DNA of 14,383 bases, from positions 1 through 14,383 of the forward strand of contig NZ_JAGKWP010000066.1 in NCBI RefSeq assembly GCF_021151785.1, in the 5' to 3' direction. Under the pieces are notes generated by a model. It made no database searches. It saw only the letters and a program-made list of their open reading frames with translations, and had not been told where the DNA came from. Below, in pieces: positions 7,826 through 14,383 of the stretch. Position 1 is the stretch's first letter, and each line of letters starts with the position of its first letter. This stretch comes from Flavobacterium sp. (GTDB lineage Bacteria > Bacteroidota > Bacteroidia > Flavobacteriales > Flavobacteriaceae). The position numbers and the translations under genes are program-made.

Positions 7826-8992
7826 ATGGTGTTTTCAAATAAGCCAATTAAAGCAATTTTAGTATTAGCAATTTCTGCATTGCCTTATTTAGGTTTTTCA
7901 AATGTAGAAGATTCAACTGCTACACACGAAGCGCACAAAAATGAAGCAGTTGCACCTCATGGAGAAGCAAGTCATGATGCGCAAGCAGCACACGCACACG
8001 GAGCTGTTAATACCAAAGAAGAAGTTAATGCATTTATTGAGCATCACTTACAAGATTCTCATGATTTCAATTTCTTTGCTGACGGGGAGAAGGGTGAACA
8101 TTATGGTTTTTCGTTGCCAGTTATTTTGATTGATAATGGTTTAAAAGTGTTTTCTTCTTCAAAGTTTCATAATGAAAAAGAATTAGCTGAAGTAGATGGT
8201 TCTTACTACAAAATGCATCATGGTAAAATCTATGTTTCTGATAAAGATGGTAATTTGTCCTTAGATGCTCACGGTCATGCTACAAATAAAATGCCTTTAG
8301 ATTTTTCAATCACTAAGAATGTAGTTTCTATGTTGTTAGTAGCTGTAATGCTATTATTTATGTTTACTAGTTTAGCAAAAGCATATAAGAAAAACAACGG
8401 TTTGCCTTCAGGTTTCGGTAGAGTGTTAGAGCCGTTAATTTTGTTTATTCGTGATGAAATTGCTATTCCAAATATTGGTGAAAAAAAATATAGAAAATTC
8501 ATGGGGTATCTATTAACTGTGTTTTTCTTTATTTGGTTATTGAATTTATTAGGGATGACTCCTCTAGGGATTAATGTGACTGGAAATATAGCGGTAACAG
8601 TTTGTTTGGCATTATTTACTTATATTATCACGCAGTTTAGTGCAAATAAAGATTATTGGGGACACATTTTTTGGATGCCAGGAGTGCCAGTTCCAATGAA
8701 AATTATTTTAGCACCTATAGAGGTGTTAGGTACATTAACAAAGCCATTTGCTTTATTGATTCGTTTATTTGCTAATATTACAGCGGGTCACGTAGTGGTG
8801 ATGAGTTTGATTGCGATGATTTTTGTGGGTAAAAATTTAGCTGCTGATTTACCTATTTCATTAGGTTTAACAATATTTATTTCGGTAATTGAAGTATTGG
8901 TTGCGTTTTTACAAGCCTTTATTTTCACTATGTTGTCGTCATTATTTATTGGAATGGCAGTACAAGATCATCATCATGATGATCATCATTAA
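7826..8992 (+). CDS. atpB: ATP synthase FO subunit a, with exported His-rich N-terminal extension
   Basis: Stator subunit forming the proton half-channels against the c-ring. At 388 residues it is much longer than E. coli subunit a (271). It begins with a signal-peptide-like segment (basic Lys7/Lys9, hydrophobic about 10-24), then about 130 mostly polar residues rich in His (34, 37, 45, 50, 56, 58, 73, 74, 79 and more). The membrane domain follows from about 162. The essential Arg is R313 in LLIRLFANITAGH, and Gln363 in VAFLQAFIF corresponds to E. coli Gln252. The C-terminus ends in DHHHDDHH. An N-terminal extension is known in Bacteroidota a subunits. ATG at 7826 has an AT-rich upstream region with no Shine-Dalgarno sequence. 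First gene of the main atp operon; atpE starts 37 bases downstream. Confidence 0.97.
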   Translation: MVFSNKPIKAILVLAISALPYLGFSNVEDSTATHEAHKNEAVAPHGEASHDAQAAHAHGAVNTKEEVNAFIEHHLQDSHDFNFFADGEKGEHYGFSLPVILIDNGLKVFSSSKFHNEKELAEVDGSYYKMHHGKIYVSDKDGNLSLDAHGHATNKMPLDFSITKNVVSMLLVAVMLLFMFTSLAKAYKKNNGLPSGFGRVLEPLILFIRDEIAIPNIGEKKYRKFMGYLLTVFFFIWLLNLLGMTPLGINVTGNIAVTVCLALFTYIITQFSANKDYWGHIFWMPGVPVPMKIILAPIEVLGTLTKPFALLIRLFANITAGHVVVMSLIAMIFVGKNLAADLPISLGLTIFISVIEVLVAFLQAFIFTMLSSLFIGMAVQDHHHDDHH

Positions 8993-9029
8993 TAATAAGA
9001 AAGAAGTTTAATTTTTAATACTATATATT

Positions 9030-9224
9030 ATGAACATTCCTGTATTAGTTGGTGCTGGTTTAGTAGTTATCGGTGCTGGTTTAGGATTAGGTAAAATCGG
9101 TGGATCTGCGATGGACGCTATCGCTCGTCAACCAGAAGCTGCTGGAAAAATCCAAACTGCGATGATTATTATCGCTGCATTATTAGAAGGTTTAGCATTT
9201 GCTGCTTTAATCTTAGGAAAATAA
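9030..9224 (+). CDS. atpE: ATP synthase FO subunit c
   Basis: Forms the rotating proteolipid ring in the inner membrane. The 64-residue hairpin has a Gly-rich first helix (GAGLGLGKIGG, 15-25), the polar loop ARQPEA (32-37), and a second helix with the ion-carrying carboxylate Glu53 (ALLEGLAFA). The position aligned with the Na+-ligand Gln32 of Ilyobacter tartaricus is Leu20, and the residue after Glu53 is Gly instead of Ser/Thr, so proton coupling is expected. A very strong hairpin lies 9 bases after its stop codon. Confidence 0.97.
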   Translation: MNIPVLVGAGLVVIGAGLGLGKIGGSAMDAIARQPEAAGKIQTAMIIIAALLEGLAFAALILGK

Positions 9225-9233
9225 TTAAATGTT

Positions 9234-9278
9234 TAATCAATTCTGTGACGGTTGGTCGCAGAATTGATTATTTTGTTT
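9234..9278 (+). terminator. Strong intercistronic hairpin with T-tract between atpE and atpF (attenuator or mRNA 3'-end stabiliser)
   Basis: Bases 9234-9249 (TAATCAATTCTGTGAC) pair with 9255-9270 (GTCGCAGAATTGATTA), giving a 16-bp stem with one G-U pair and the 5-base loop GGTTG. The stem is followed by TTTTGTTT (9271-9278). It has the architecture of an intrinsic terminator but lies inside the operon, before atpF. A partial terminator or an RNase barrier that leaves extra atpB-atpE transcript would fit the need for many c subunits per enzyme. The structure is seen directly; its function is inferred. Confidence 0.8.
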
Positions 9279-9306
9279 GAATTTTAAGTATATACAACTC
9301 TATAAT

Positions 9307-9807
9307 ATGGAAAAATTAATTCACGACTTTTCATTCGGTTTGTTCTTTTGGCAAGCTTTTATCTTATTAGTACTTATTGCATTAATGGTTAAATTTGCTT
9401 GGAAACCAATCATGCAAACGTTAACAGATAGAGAAGAAGGTATTAAAGATGCTCTTCAATCTGCTGAAAATGCTAAAAAAGAAATGATGGCTTTAAAAGC
9501 TGATAACCAAAAGTTATTAGACGAAGCTAGAGCAGAAAGAGACGCAATGATTAAAGAAGCTACAGCTATCAAAGATAAAATGATTGCTGATGCTAAAGAA
9601 GAAGCTCAAGTTCAAGGCGCAAAAATGATCGAACAAGCAAAAGCTACAATCGAGAGTGAGAAAAATGCTGCTATGGCTGAAATTAAAACGCAAGTTTCTT
9701 CTTTATCTTTAGAAATTGCGGAGAAATTATTAAAAGAAGAATTAACTAACAAAGAAGCTCAAACTAAATTAGTTGAGAAATTGTTAGGTGATGTTAAATT
9801 AAATTAA
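9307..9807 (+). CDS. atpF: ATP synthase FO subunit b
   Basis: Peripheral-stalk subunit linking the membrane sector to F1 through the delta subunit. It has 166 residues: an N-terminal membrane helix (about 9-29, FSFGLFFWQAFILLVLI), the junction KFAWKPIM typical of subunit b, then a long Ala/Lys/Glu-rich coiled coil (about 40-145) and a short C-terminal region that binds delta. I chose ATG at 9307, which yields the usual MEKLI start; an upstream in-frame TTG at 9277 would add ten unlikely residues (NFKYIQLYN) and overlap the T-tract of the preceding hairpin. A single b gene is present, with no b' copy. atpH starts 9 bases after its stop. Confidence 0.95.
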   Translation: MEKLIHDFSFGLFFWQAFILLVLIALMVKFAWKPIMQTLTDREEGIKDALQSAENAKKEMMALKADNQKLLDEARAERDAMIKEATAIKDKMIADAKEEAQVQGAKMIEQAKATIESEKNAAMAEIKTQVSSLSLEIAEKLLKEELTNKEAQTKLVEKLLGDVKLN

Positions 9808-9816
9808 TCAATCGTT

Positions 9817-10344
9817 ATGTCAAGAGCTGCGATTAGATACGCCAAAGCAATTTTAGATATCGCTACAGCAAACAATAATGCGTCTGCTGTAAATAACGAT
9901 ATGAAAGTAATTGTTGCTTCAGTTAATGGGAGTCAAGAGTTGAAAGATTTTTTAGTAAATCCAATTATTAAAGGAGATACTAAATTTAACGTTGTTAAAG
10001 AAATTTTTGCTTCTGTTCAAAATGAAACCAACGGATTATTTCAATTGCTATTAGCAAACAAAAGATTTGAAATTTTACCTGCAATTGCATCACAATTTAA
10101 TACGTTGTTTGATGAAGTAAGCGGTATTGAAACTGCTGTTGTAACTACAGCTTTCCCTATCACTCCTGAAATTGAAACACAAGTGTTGAACAAAATAAAA
10201 GAGTTTTCTTCTAATTCAATTACAATTAAAAATGTAGTGGATGAGTCTATTATCGGTGGATTTGTTTTAAGAATTGGAGATAAACAATACAATGCATCAG
10301 TTGCAAATAAATTACAACAATTAAAAAGAGAATTTAGTTATTAA
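9817..10344 (+). CDS. atpH: ATP synthase F1 subunit delta (OSCP)
   Basis: Connects the top of the alpha-beta hexamer to subunit b. The 175 residues fit the family (about 175-180). The N-terminal six-helix bundle begins with the usual SRAAIRYAKAILDIA, and the C-terminal domain carries the conserved ESIIGGFVLRIGDKQYNAS (about 143-161). The Asp often found before the x-Ser in this C-terminal motif is Asn here (N159). ATG at 9817, 9 bases after atpF; atpA follows after 25 bases. Confidence 0.95.
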   Translation: MSRAAIRYAKAILDIATANNNASAVNNDMKVIVASVNGSQELKDFLVNPIIKGDTKFNVVKEIFASVQNETNGLFQLLLANKRFEILPAIASQFNTLFDEVSGIETAVVTTAFPITPEIETQVLNKIKEFSSNSITIKNVVDESIIGGFVLRIGDKQYNASVANKLQQLKREFSY

Positions 10345-10369
10345 TATACCATTATTAATTATATAAAAA

Positions 10370-11944
10370 ATGGCAGAAATAAAACCAGCTGAAATTTCGG
10401 CAATCTTAAAAAAGCAGTTATCTGATTTTCAATCAGGAGCTACATTAGAGGAAGTGGGTACTGTACTACAAGTTGGTGACGGTATTGCTCGTGTTTATGG
10501 TTTATCAAATGCTCAATACGGGGAGTTAGTACAATTCGAAAATGGATTAGAAGCTATCGTATTGAACTTAGAAGAAGATAACGTTGGGGTTGTATTATTA
10601 GGGCCTTCAACTGGTATTAAAGAAGGTTCAACTGTTAAAAGAACAGGAAGAATTGCTTCATTAAAAGTAGGTGAACAAGTTGTTGGACGTGTAGTGAACA
10701 CTTTAGGAGAGCCAATCGATGGTAAAGGTCCTATTGGTGGTGACTTATATGAGATGCCTTTAGAGCGTAAAGCTCCTGGGGTAATTTTCCGTCAACCTGT
10801 AACTGAGCCATTACAAACTGGTATCAAATCTGTTGACGCAATGATTCCAGTAGGACGTGGACAAAGAGAGTTAGTAATCGGAGACCGTCAAACGGGTAAA
10901 ACGACAGTTTGTATCGATACTATCTTAAATCAAAAAGAATTTTACGATGCTGGTCAACCAGTATTCTGTATATATGTAGCTGTAGGTCAAAAAGCATCTA
11001 CTGTAGCTGCTATAGCAAAAACATTAGAAGAAAAAGGAGCAATGGCTTATACAGTTATCGTTGCGGCTAATGCTTCAGATCCTGCTCCAATGCAAGTATA
11101 TGCTCCAATGGCTGGTGCTGCAATCGGTGAATATTTCCGTGATACAGGTCGTCCTGCTTTAATTGTTTATGATGATTTATCTAAACAAGCAGTAGCTTAC
11201 CGTGAGGTATCGTTATTGTTAAGAAGACCACCAGGTCGTGAGGCTTATCCTGGAGACGTATTCTACTTACACTCTCGTTTATTAGAGCGTGCTGCTAAAG
11301 TAATTGCAGATGATAGTATTGCTAAAAACATGAATGATTTACCAGAATCTTTAAAACCAATTGTTAAAGGTGGTGGTTCATTAACAGCTTTACCAATCAT
11401 TGAAACTCAAGCAGGTGACGTTTCTGCATATATCCCTACAAACGTAATTTCAATTACAGACGGACAAATTTTCTTAGAGTCTGATTTATTCAACTCAGGT
11501 GTACGTCCAGCAATTAACGTTGGTATCTCTGTATCTCGTGTAGGAGGTAATGCTCAAATTAAATCAATGAAAAAAGTATCAGGTACATTAAAATTAGACC
11601 AAGCACAATTCCGTGAGTTAGAAGCATTCGCGAAATTTGGTTCTGACTTAGATGCGGTTACTTTAAATGTAATTGAAAAAGGTAAGCGTAACGTAGAAAT
11701 CTTAAAACAATCGGTTAATGATCCTTACACTGTTGAAGATCAGATTGCAATTATTTACGCAGGAACTAAAAACTTATTGAGAAACGTTCCTGTAGAAAAA
11801 GTAAAAGAGTTTGAAAAAGACTTTTTACAATTCTTAAATTTAAAACATAGAGATACTTTAGATGCATTAAAAGCTGGTAAGTTTGATGATAACATCACTA
11901 ATGTATTAGAAGCTGCTGCTAAAGAAATTTCTGCAAAATATTAA
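10370..11944 (+). CDS. atpA: ATP synthase F1 subunit alpha
   Basis: Non-catalytic nucleotide-binding subunit of the F1 hexamer, cytoplasmic face. At 524 residues it is slightly longer than E. coli alpha (513). Domains: N-terminal beta barrel (about 25-95), nucleotide-binding core with Walker A GDRQTGKT (171-178, Lys177) and Walker B region [10 protein letters not shown] (263-272), then the C-terminal helical domain. The arginine finger that completes the catalytic beta site is R390 in SVSRVGG. The sequence is intact. Leucine is encoded almost only by TTA and Arg mostly by CGT, consistent with high expression in an AT-rich genome. The catalytic beta subunit gene is not next to it. Confidence 0.98.
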   Translation: MAEIKPAEISAILKKQLSDFQSGATLEEVGTVLQVGDGIARVYGLSNAQYGELVQFENGLEAIVLNLEEDNVGVVLLGPSTGIKEGSTVKRTGRIASLKVGEQVVGRVVNTLGEPIDGKGPIGGDLYEMPLERKAPGVIFRQPVTEPLQTGIKSVDAMIPVGRGQRELVIGDRQTGKTTVCIDTILNQKEFYDAGQPVFCIYVAVGQKASTVAAIAKTLEEKGAMAYTVIVAANASDPAPMQVYAPMAGAAIGEYFRDTGRPALIVYDDLSKQAVAYREVSLLLRRPPGREAYPGDVFYLHSRLLERAAKVIADDSIAKNMNDLPESLKPIVKGGGSLTALPIIETQAGDVSAYIPTNVISITDGQIFLESDLFNSGVRPAINVGISVSRVGGNAQIKSMKKVSGTLKLDQAQFRELEAFAKFGSDLDAVTLNVIEKGKRNVEILKQSVNDPYTVEDQIAIIYAGTKNLLRNVPVEKVKEFEKDFLQFLNLKHRDTLDALKAGKFDDNITNVLEAAAKEISAKY

Positions 11945-11960
11945 TTAATTTTCAATTAGT

Positions 11961-12009
11961 CAATGTGTCAATTCAGTAATTGACACATTGTTAATTGTCA
12001 AATTGACAA
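11961..12009 (+). repeat. Intercistronic hairpin and TGTCAATT/AATTGACA repeats between atpA and atpG
   Basis: A perfect 13-bp stem, CAATGTGTCAATT (11961-11973) against AATTGACACATTG (11978-11990), has the 4-base loop CAGT. It is followed by TTGTCA (11995-12000) and TGACAA (12004-12009), which can form a second small stem. AATTGACA occurs at 11978-11985 and again at 12001-12008, and TGTCAATT (11966-11973) could pair with either, so two alternative folds are possible. There is no T-tract, so it is unlikely to be a simple terminator. It may be an mRNA-processing or stability element, or an interspersed repeat. The 73-base gap is the longest between atpF and atpG. Confidence 0.7.
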
Positions 12010-12017
12010 ATTGAACA

Positions 12018-12875
12018 ATGGCAAACTTAAAAGAAATACGTAGTAGAATTACCTCTGTATCATCAACGATGCAGATTACTTCTGCCATGAAAATGGTTTC
12101 GGCAGCTAAATTGAAAAAAGCGCAAGATGCCATTACAGCTATGCGTCCTTATTCTGAGAAATTGACAGAGTTAATTCAAGGTTTAAGTGCTTCTTTAGAA
12201 GGAGATGTAGCTGCTAAGTATACTACGCAAAGAGAAGTTAAAAAAGTATTAGTAGTTGCTATTACTTCAAACAGAGGTTTGTGTGGTGCTTTAAATTCAA
12301 ACGTATTAAAGCAAGTAAAGGTTTTATCTGAAAAATATGGTCATGATAATGTTGGTGTTTTTGCTATAGGTAAAAAAGCGAACGATGGATTGCATAAAAC
12401 AAATTTTGTAATTGCAAACAGAAGCGATGTATTTGATGATTTAACTTTTGAAAATGTTGCTCAAATTGCTGAATCATTAACTCATTTATTTATGGATGGG
12501 GAATATGATAAAATTGAATTAGTATACAACCAATTCAAAAATGCAGCAACTCAAGTGGTAGTTACTGAGCAATTTTTGCCATTAGCTCCAATTCAAGGTG
12601 ATGCTTCTACTGCTGCTGATTATATTTTTGAACCTTCAAAAGTAGAGATTGTAATGGAATTAATTCCAAAATCTTTAAAAACTCAATTATATAAAGCCGT
12701 TAGAGATTCATTTGCTGCTGAGCATGGTGCACGTATGACTGCAATGCACAAAGCAACAGATAATGCAACAGAATTAAGAAATCAATTGAAATTAACTTAC
12801 AACAAAGCGCGTCAAGCGGCAATTACTGGAGAAATCTTAGAAATTGTAGGAGGTGCAGAAGCTTTAAATAGCTAA
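12018..12875 (+). CDS. atpG: ATP synthase F1 subunit gamma
   Basis: Central-stalk rotor subunit whose N- and C-terminal helices form the coiled coil inside the alpha-beta hexamer. It has 285 residues (E. coli 287). The N-terminal helix shows the conserved LKEIRSRITSVSSTMQITSA and MKMVSAAKLKKAQ, the central Rossmann-like domain contains VLVVAITSNRGLCGALN, and the C-terminal helix has NKARQAAITGEILEIVGGAEAL. It is complete and shows no regulatory insertion of the chloroplast kind. It is the last gene of this operon; a strong terminator follows and no atpD or atpC is found after it. Confidence 0.97.
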   Translation: MANLKEIRSRITSVSSTMQITSAMKMVSAAKLKKAQDAITAMRPYSEKLTELIQGLSASLEGDVAAKYTTQREVKKVLVVAITSNRGLCGALNSNVLKQVKVLSEKYGHDNVGVFAIGKKANDGLHKTNFVIANRSDVFDDLTFENVAQIAESLTHLFMDGEYDKIELVYNQFKNAATQVVVTEQFLPLAPIQGDASTAADYIFEPSKVEIVMELIPKSLKTQLYKAVRDSFAAEHGARMTAMHKATDNATELRNQLKLTYNKARQAAITGEILEIVGGAEALNS

Positions 12876-12911
12876 TCATTTTCTAATTAAGTTAATTATT
12901 ATTATTCTCAT

Positions 12912-12939
12912 AAAGTCCCGATTTATCGGGACTTTTTTT
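12912..12939 (+). terminator. Terminator of the atp operon, convergent with the peptidase gene
   Basis: AAAGTCCCGAT (12912-12922) pairs with ATCGGGACTTT (12925-12935) in a GC-rich stem (working loop TTTA), followed by T to 12939. The T-tract supports termination of the rightward atp transcript. On the minus strand the stem is followed only by a short TTTA, so it could act weakly in both directions. Its right edge overlaps the stop codon of the convergent minus-strand peptidase gene (12938-12940). Confidence 0.92.
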
Positions 12940-14383
12940 ATTCCTCATGTTTAGTCAGTTCTTCATAAATAAAACTATAGAAGTTTGATTCATCTTTTAA
13001 AAATTCGCTTCTTGTAGCTACCTTGCCATTATGTCCTGAATCTTTCAAGACAGATAAATAAATGGGGTTTTTTTGGGCAGTTCGGTTTTTCAATTTTGCA
13101 GCAAATTTATAAGAATGCAATGGCGGTACACGATCATCATTTTCTGCTGTGATAATTAATGTCGTTGGATAATTTATTTCTGTTTTTATGTTATGGTAGG
13201 GAGAATATTTCGCTAAATAATTTGCTTCTTCGGCTATGTTGGGATTTCCAAATTCATTCGTATGGTAGTGACCAACGGTATATTTATCAAATCGTAACAT
13301 ATCAAATACTCCCATTTTTGGGATTGCAACTTTAAATAATTCAGGTCTTTGGGTTAGTGCTACTCCTACCACTAAACCGCCGTGTGATGTGCCTGTAATG
13401 GCAAGCTTGTTTGGATTTGTGTATTTTTCTTGGATTAAGTATTCAGCAGCGCTAATAAAATCATTAAAACAGTTCATTTTATTTTTTCCTTTCCCATTCT
13501 TATGCCATTGTTTTCCATATTCTCCACCTCCCCTTATTTCAGCAAAGGCATAAACGCCTCCTTTTTCAAGAAAGCTTAATAGTCCTGGGTCAAAATTACT
13601 GCTACTCACAATTCCAAAGCCACCATACGCTTCTAAAATAGTTGGATTTTCACCATTTAAAACAGTGTTTTTTTTGTGTATTATGGTTATTGGAATCTCC
13701 TTATTGTCTTTACTTTTATAAGTAACTTTTTTTGTTATGAAATAATCAAATGGAAATAAATTAGGTTTTTGAATAATATAATCATTATAATAATTAGAAA
13801 TTTTTCCTGTTTCAATGTTTAAAATTAAATTGTAATAAGAGAGTATCTGGGAATAGAAACTGGCATATATTTCTTTTTTAGTTGAATCATAAAATTTAAT
13901 ATCAAAATCCATTCCTATGGGAGTTTCAAACTTTTTTATAAAAATCCCTTGATCAGTATATACACTTAAATATTTACGATCTTTAGTTTTGTACTTACAG
14001 AAAATGTAATTTTCATAAAAAGAAGTGCTTTCTAGTAAATATGAATTCATTTGTGGAATGAGTATTTTTTCTTCTTTTGTATTAATATCAAAAATTCGTA
14101 TATCACCCCAATCAGAATTTAAACTCTTGTATATTACATTTGAATTATCTATTTTAATAATACTCATTGCTTGTTTGATTTCACATAATAATTTTAAATC
14201 AAAATCAGTATTTGTCAAACTACTGCTGAAAATTTTTTGTGTATTTTCACTATTGGTTTCAACTAAATATAAATTAAACTTATTTGAAAAGAAATAGGAA
14301 GTTTTGTCTTTATCAGAAACATTGTATATTATTTTATCTTCTTCTTGTTTAGTTCCTAATTCATGATAAAAAATGGTATAAGT
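12938..14383 (-). CDS. S9A prolyl oligopeptidase-family serine peptidase, N-terminus beyond the window
   Basis: Alpha/beta-hydrolase peptidase of the POP clan. 481 residues are visible, roughly the C-terminal two-thirds of a usual protein of about 700. The frame stays open from 14218 (a TTG that could be mistaken for a start) to the window edge, and these codons encode propeller sequence including FYHELGTKQEED, so the real start is outside. Counting from 14218, the triad is Ser278 in GTSHGG (codon 13385-13387), Asp361 in ENDDRVPPLHS (13136-13138) and His396 in DSGHNGK (13031-13033). The oxyanion Tyr of AYGGF is Tyr198 and RGGGEYG is present. By ungapped comparison with remembered porcine POP, the S1-pocket Trp595 is replaced by His319 (GHYHTNEFG), so strict proline specificity is doubtful. 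Signal peptide and localisation cannot be judged. Confidence 0.92.
   Translation of the reverse strand, partial: TYTIFYHELGTKQEEDKIIYNVSDKDKTSYFFSNKFNLYLVETNSENTQKIFSSSLTNTDFDLKLLCEIKQAMSIIKIDNSNVIYKSLNSDWGDIRIFDINTKEEKILIPQMNSYLLESTSFYENYIFCKYKTKDRKYLSVYTDQGIFIKKFETPIGMDFDIKFYDSTKKEIYASFYSQILSYYNLILNIETGKISNYYNDYIIQKPNLFPFDYFITKKVTYKSKDNKEIPITIIHKKNTVLNGENPTILEAYGGFGIVSSSNFDPGLLSFLEKGGVYAFAEIRGGGEYGKQWHKNGKGKNKMNCFNDFISAAEYLIQEKYTNPNKLAITGTSHGGLVVGVALTQRPELFKVAIPKMGVFDMLRFDKYTVGHYHTNEFGNPNIAEEANYLAKYSPYHNIKTEINYPTTLIITAENDDRVPPLHSYKFAAKLKNRTAQKNPIYLSVLKDSGHNGKVATRSEFLKDESNFYSFIYEELTKHEE

Noticed and set aside
7941..8129. 62-codon plus-strand frame inside atpB
   Set aside because: It is a shadow of the His-rich coding region; composition is a frame-shifted echo with no signal or motif.
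8961..8990. Palindrome ATCATCATGATGAT near the end of atpB as an operator
   Set aside because: It arises from alternating His (CAT) and Asp (GAT) codons of the C-terminal tail and lies inside coding sequence.
9268..9275. TTATTTTG after the atpE hairpin as an internal promoter for atpF
   Set aside because: Second position mismatched, and the nearest TTG (9252-9254) is only 13 bases away; the bases belong to the hairpin and its T-tract.
14025..14297. 90-codon plus-strand frame opposite the peptidase gene
   Set aside because: Antisense to the POP propeller coding sequence; hydrophobic only because the complement of AT-rich polar codons encodes Leu/Ile/Phe.

Overview
The window looks like a core chromosomal segment from a Flavobacterium-like member of the Bacteroidota. 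The DNA is very AT-rich. The genes lack clear Shine-Dalgarno sequences. Promoter-like sites fit the Bacteroidota pattern (TTG, about 18-19 bp, TAnnTTTG). A SprE/PorW-type lipoprotein points to type IX secretion and gliding, and the ATP synthase a subunit has the long His-rich exported N-terminus seen in this phylum. I see no tRNA, rRNA, CRISPR array, insertion sequence, prophage or clear horizontal-transfer signature.

Layout. Left part (1-4051): the end of a small lipoprotein gene of unknown function, a strong hairpin terminator whose T-tract also forms the -7 box of the next promoter, then mfd (transcription-repair coupling factor) with a TTG start. Middle (4140-7713): a tight run of sprE/porW (also TTG start), a bactofilin, an AtpZ-like protein and a four-helix AtpI-like protein. 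Gaps here are 2-3 bases or an ATGA overlap, so these four are probably one transcription unit. Right-middle (7760-12939): a near-perfect promoter followed by atpB-atpE-atpF-atpH-atpA-atpG, closed by a strong terminator. A 16-bp hairpin lies between atpE and atpF, and a 13-bp hairpin with repeated TGTCAATT/AATTGACA units lies between atpA and atpG. Right edge (12938-14383, minus strand): the C-terminal two-thirds of an S9A prolyl-oligopeptidase-family protein, convergent with the atp operon and cut by the window edge.

How the genes fit together. The atp genes encode all of FO (a, b, c) and the delta, alpha and gamma subunits of F1. The beta (atpD) and epsilon (atpC) genes are absent, and the operon ends in a terminator, so they must lie elsewhere, as is usual in Bacteroidota. 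The two accessory membrane proteins (AtpZ/AtpI-like) precede the operon but appear to be transcribed with the motility/secretion gene sprE and the bactofilin. SprE serves the proton-motive-force-driven T9SS/gliding machinery, so the neighbourhood is biologically suggestive, but a functional link is inference.

I found no convincing undescribed multi-gene system. The points most worth a second look are the atpE-atpF hairpin, the terminator/promoter fusion before mfd, the S9A protein whose proline-pocket Trp is replaced by His, and the His-rich ends of AtpB.
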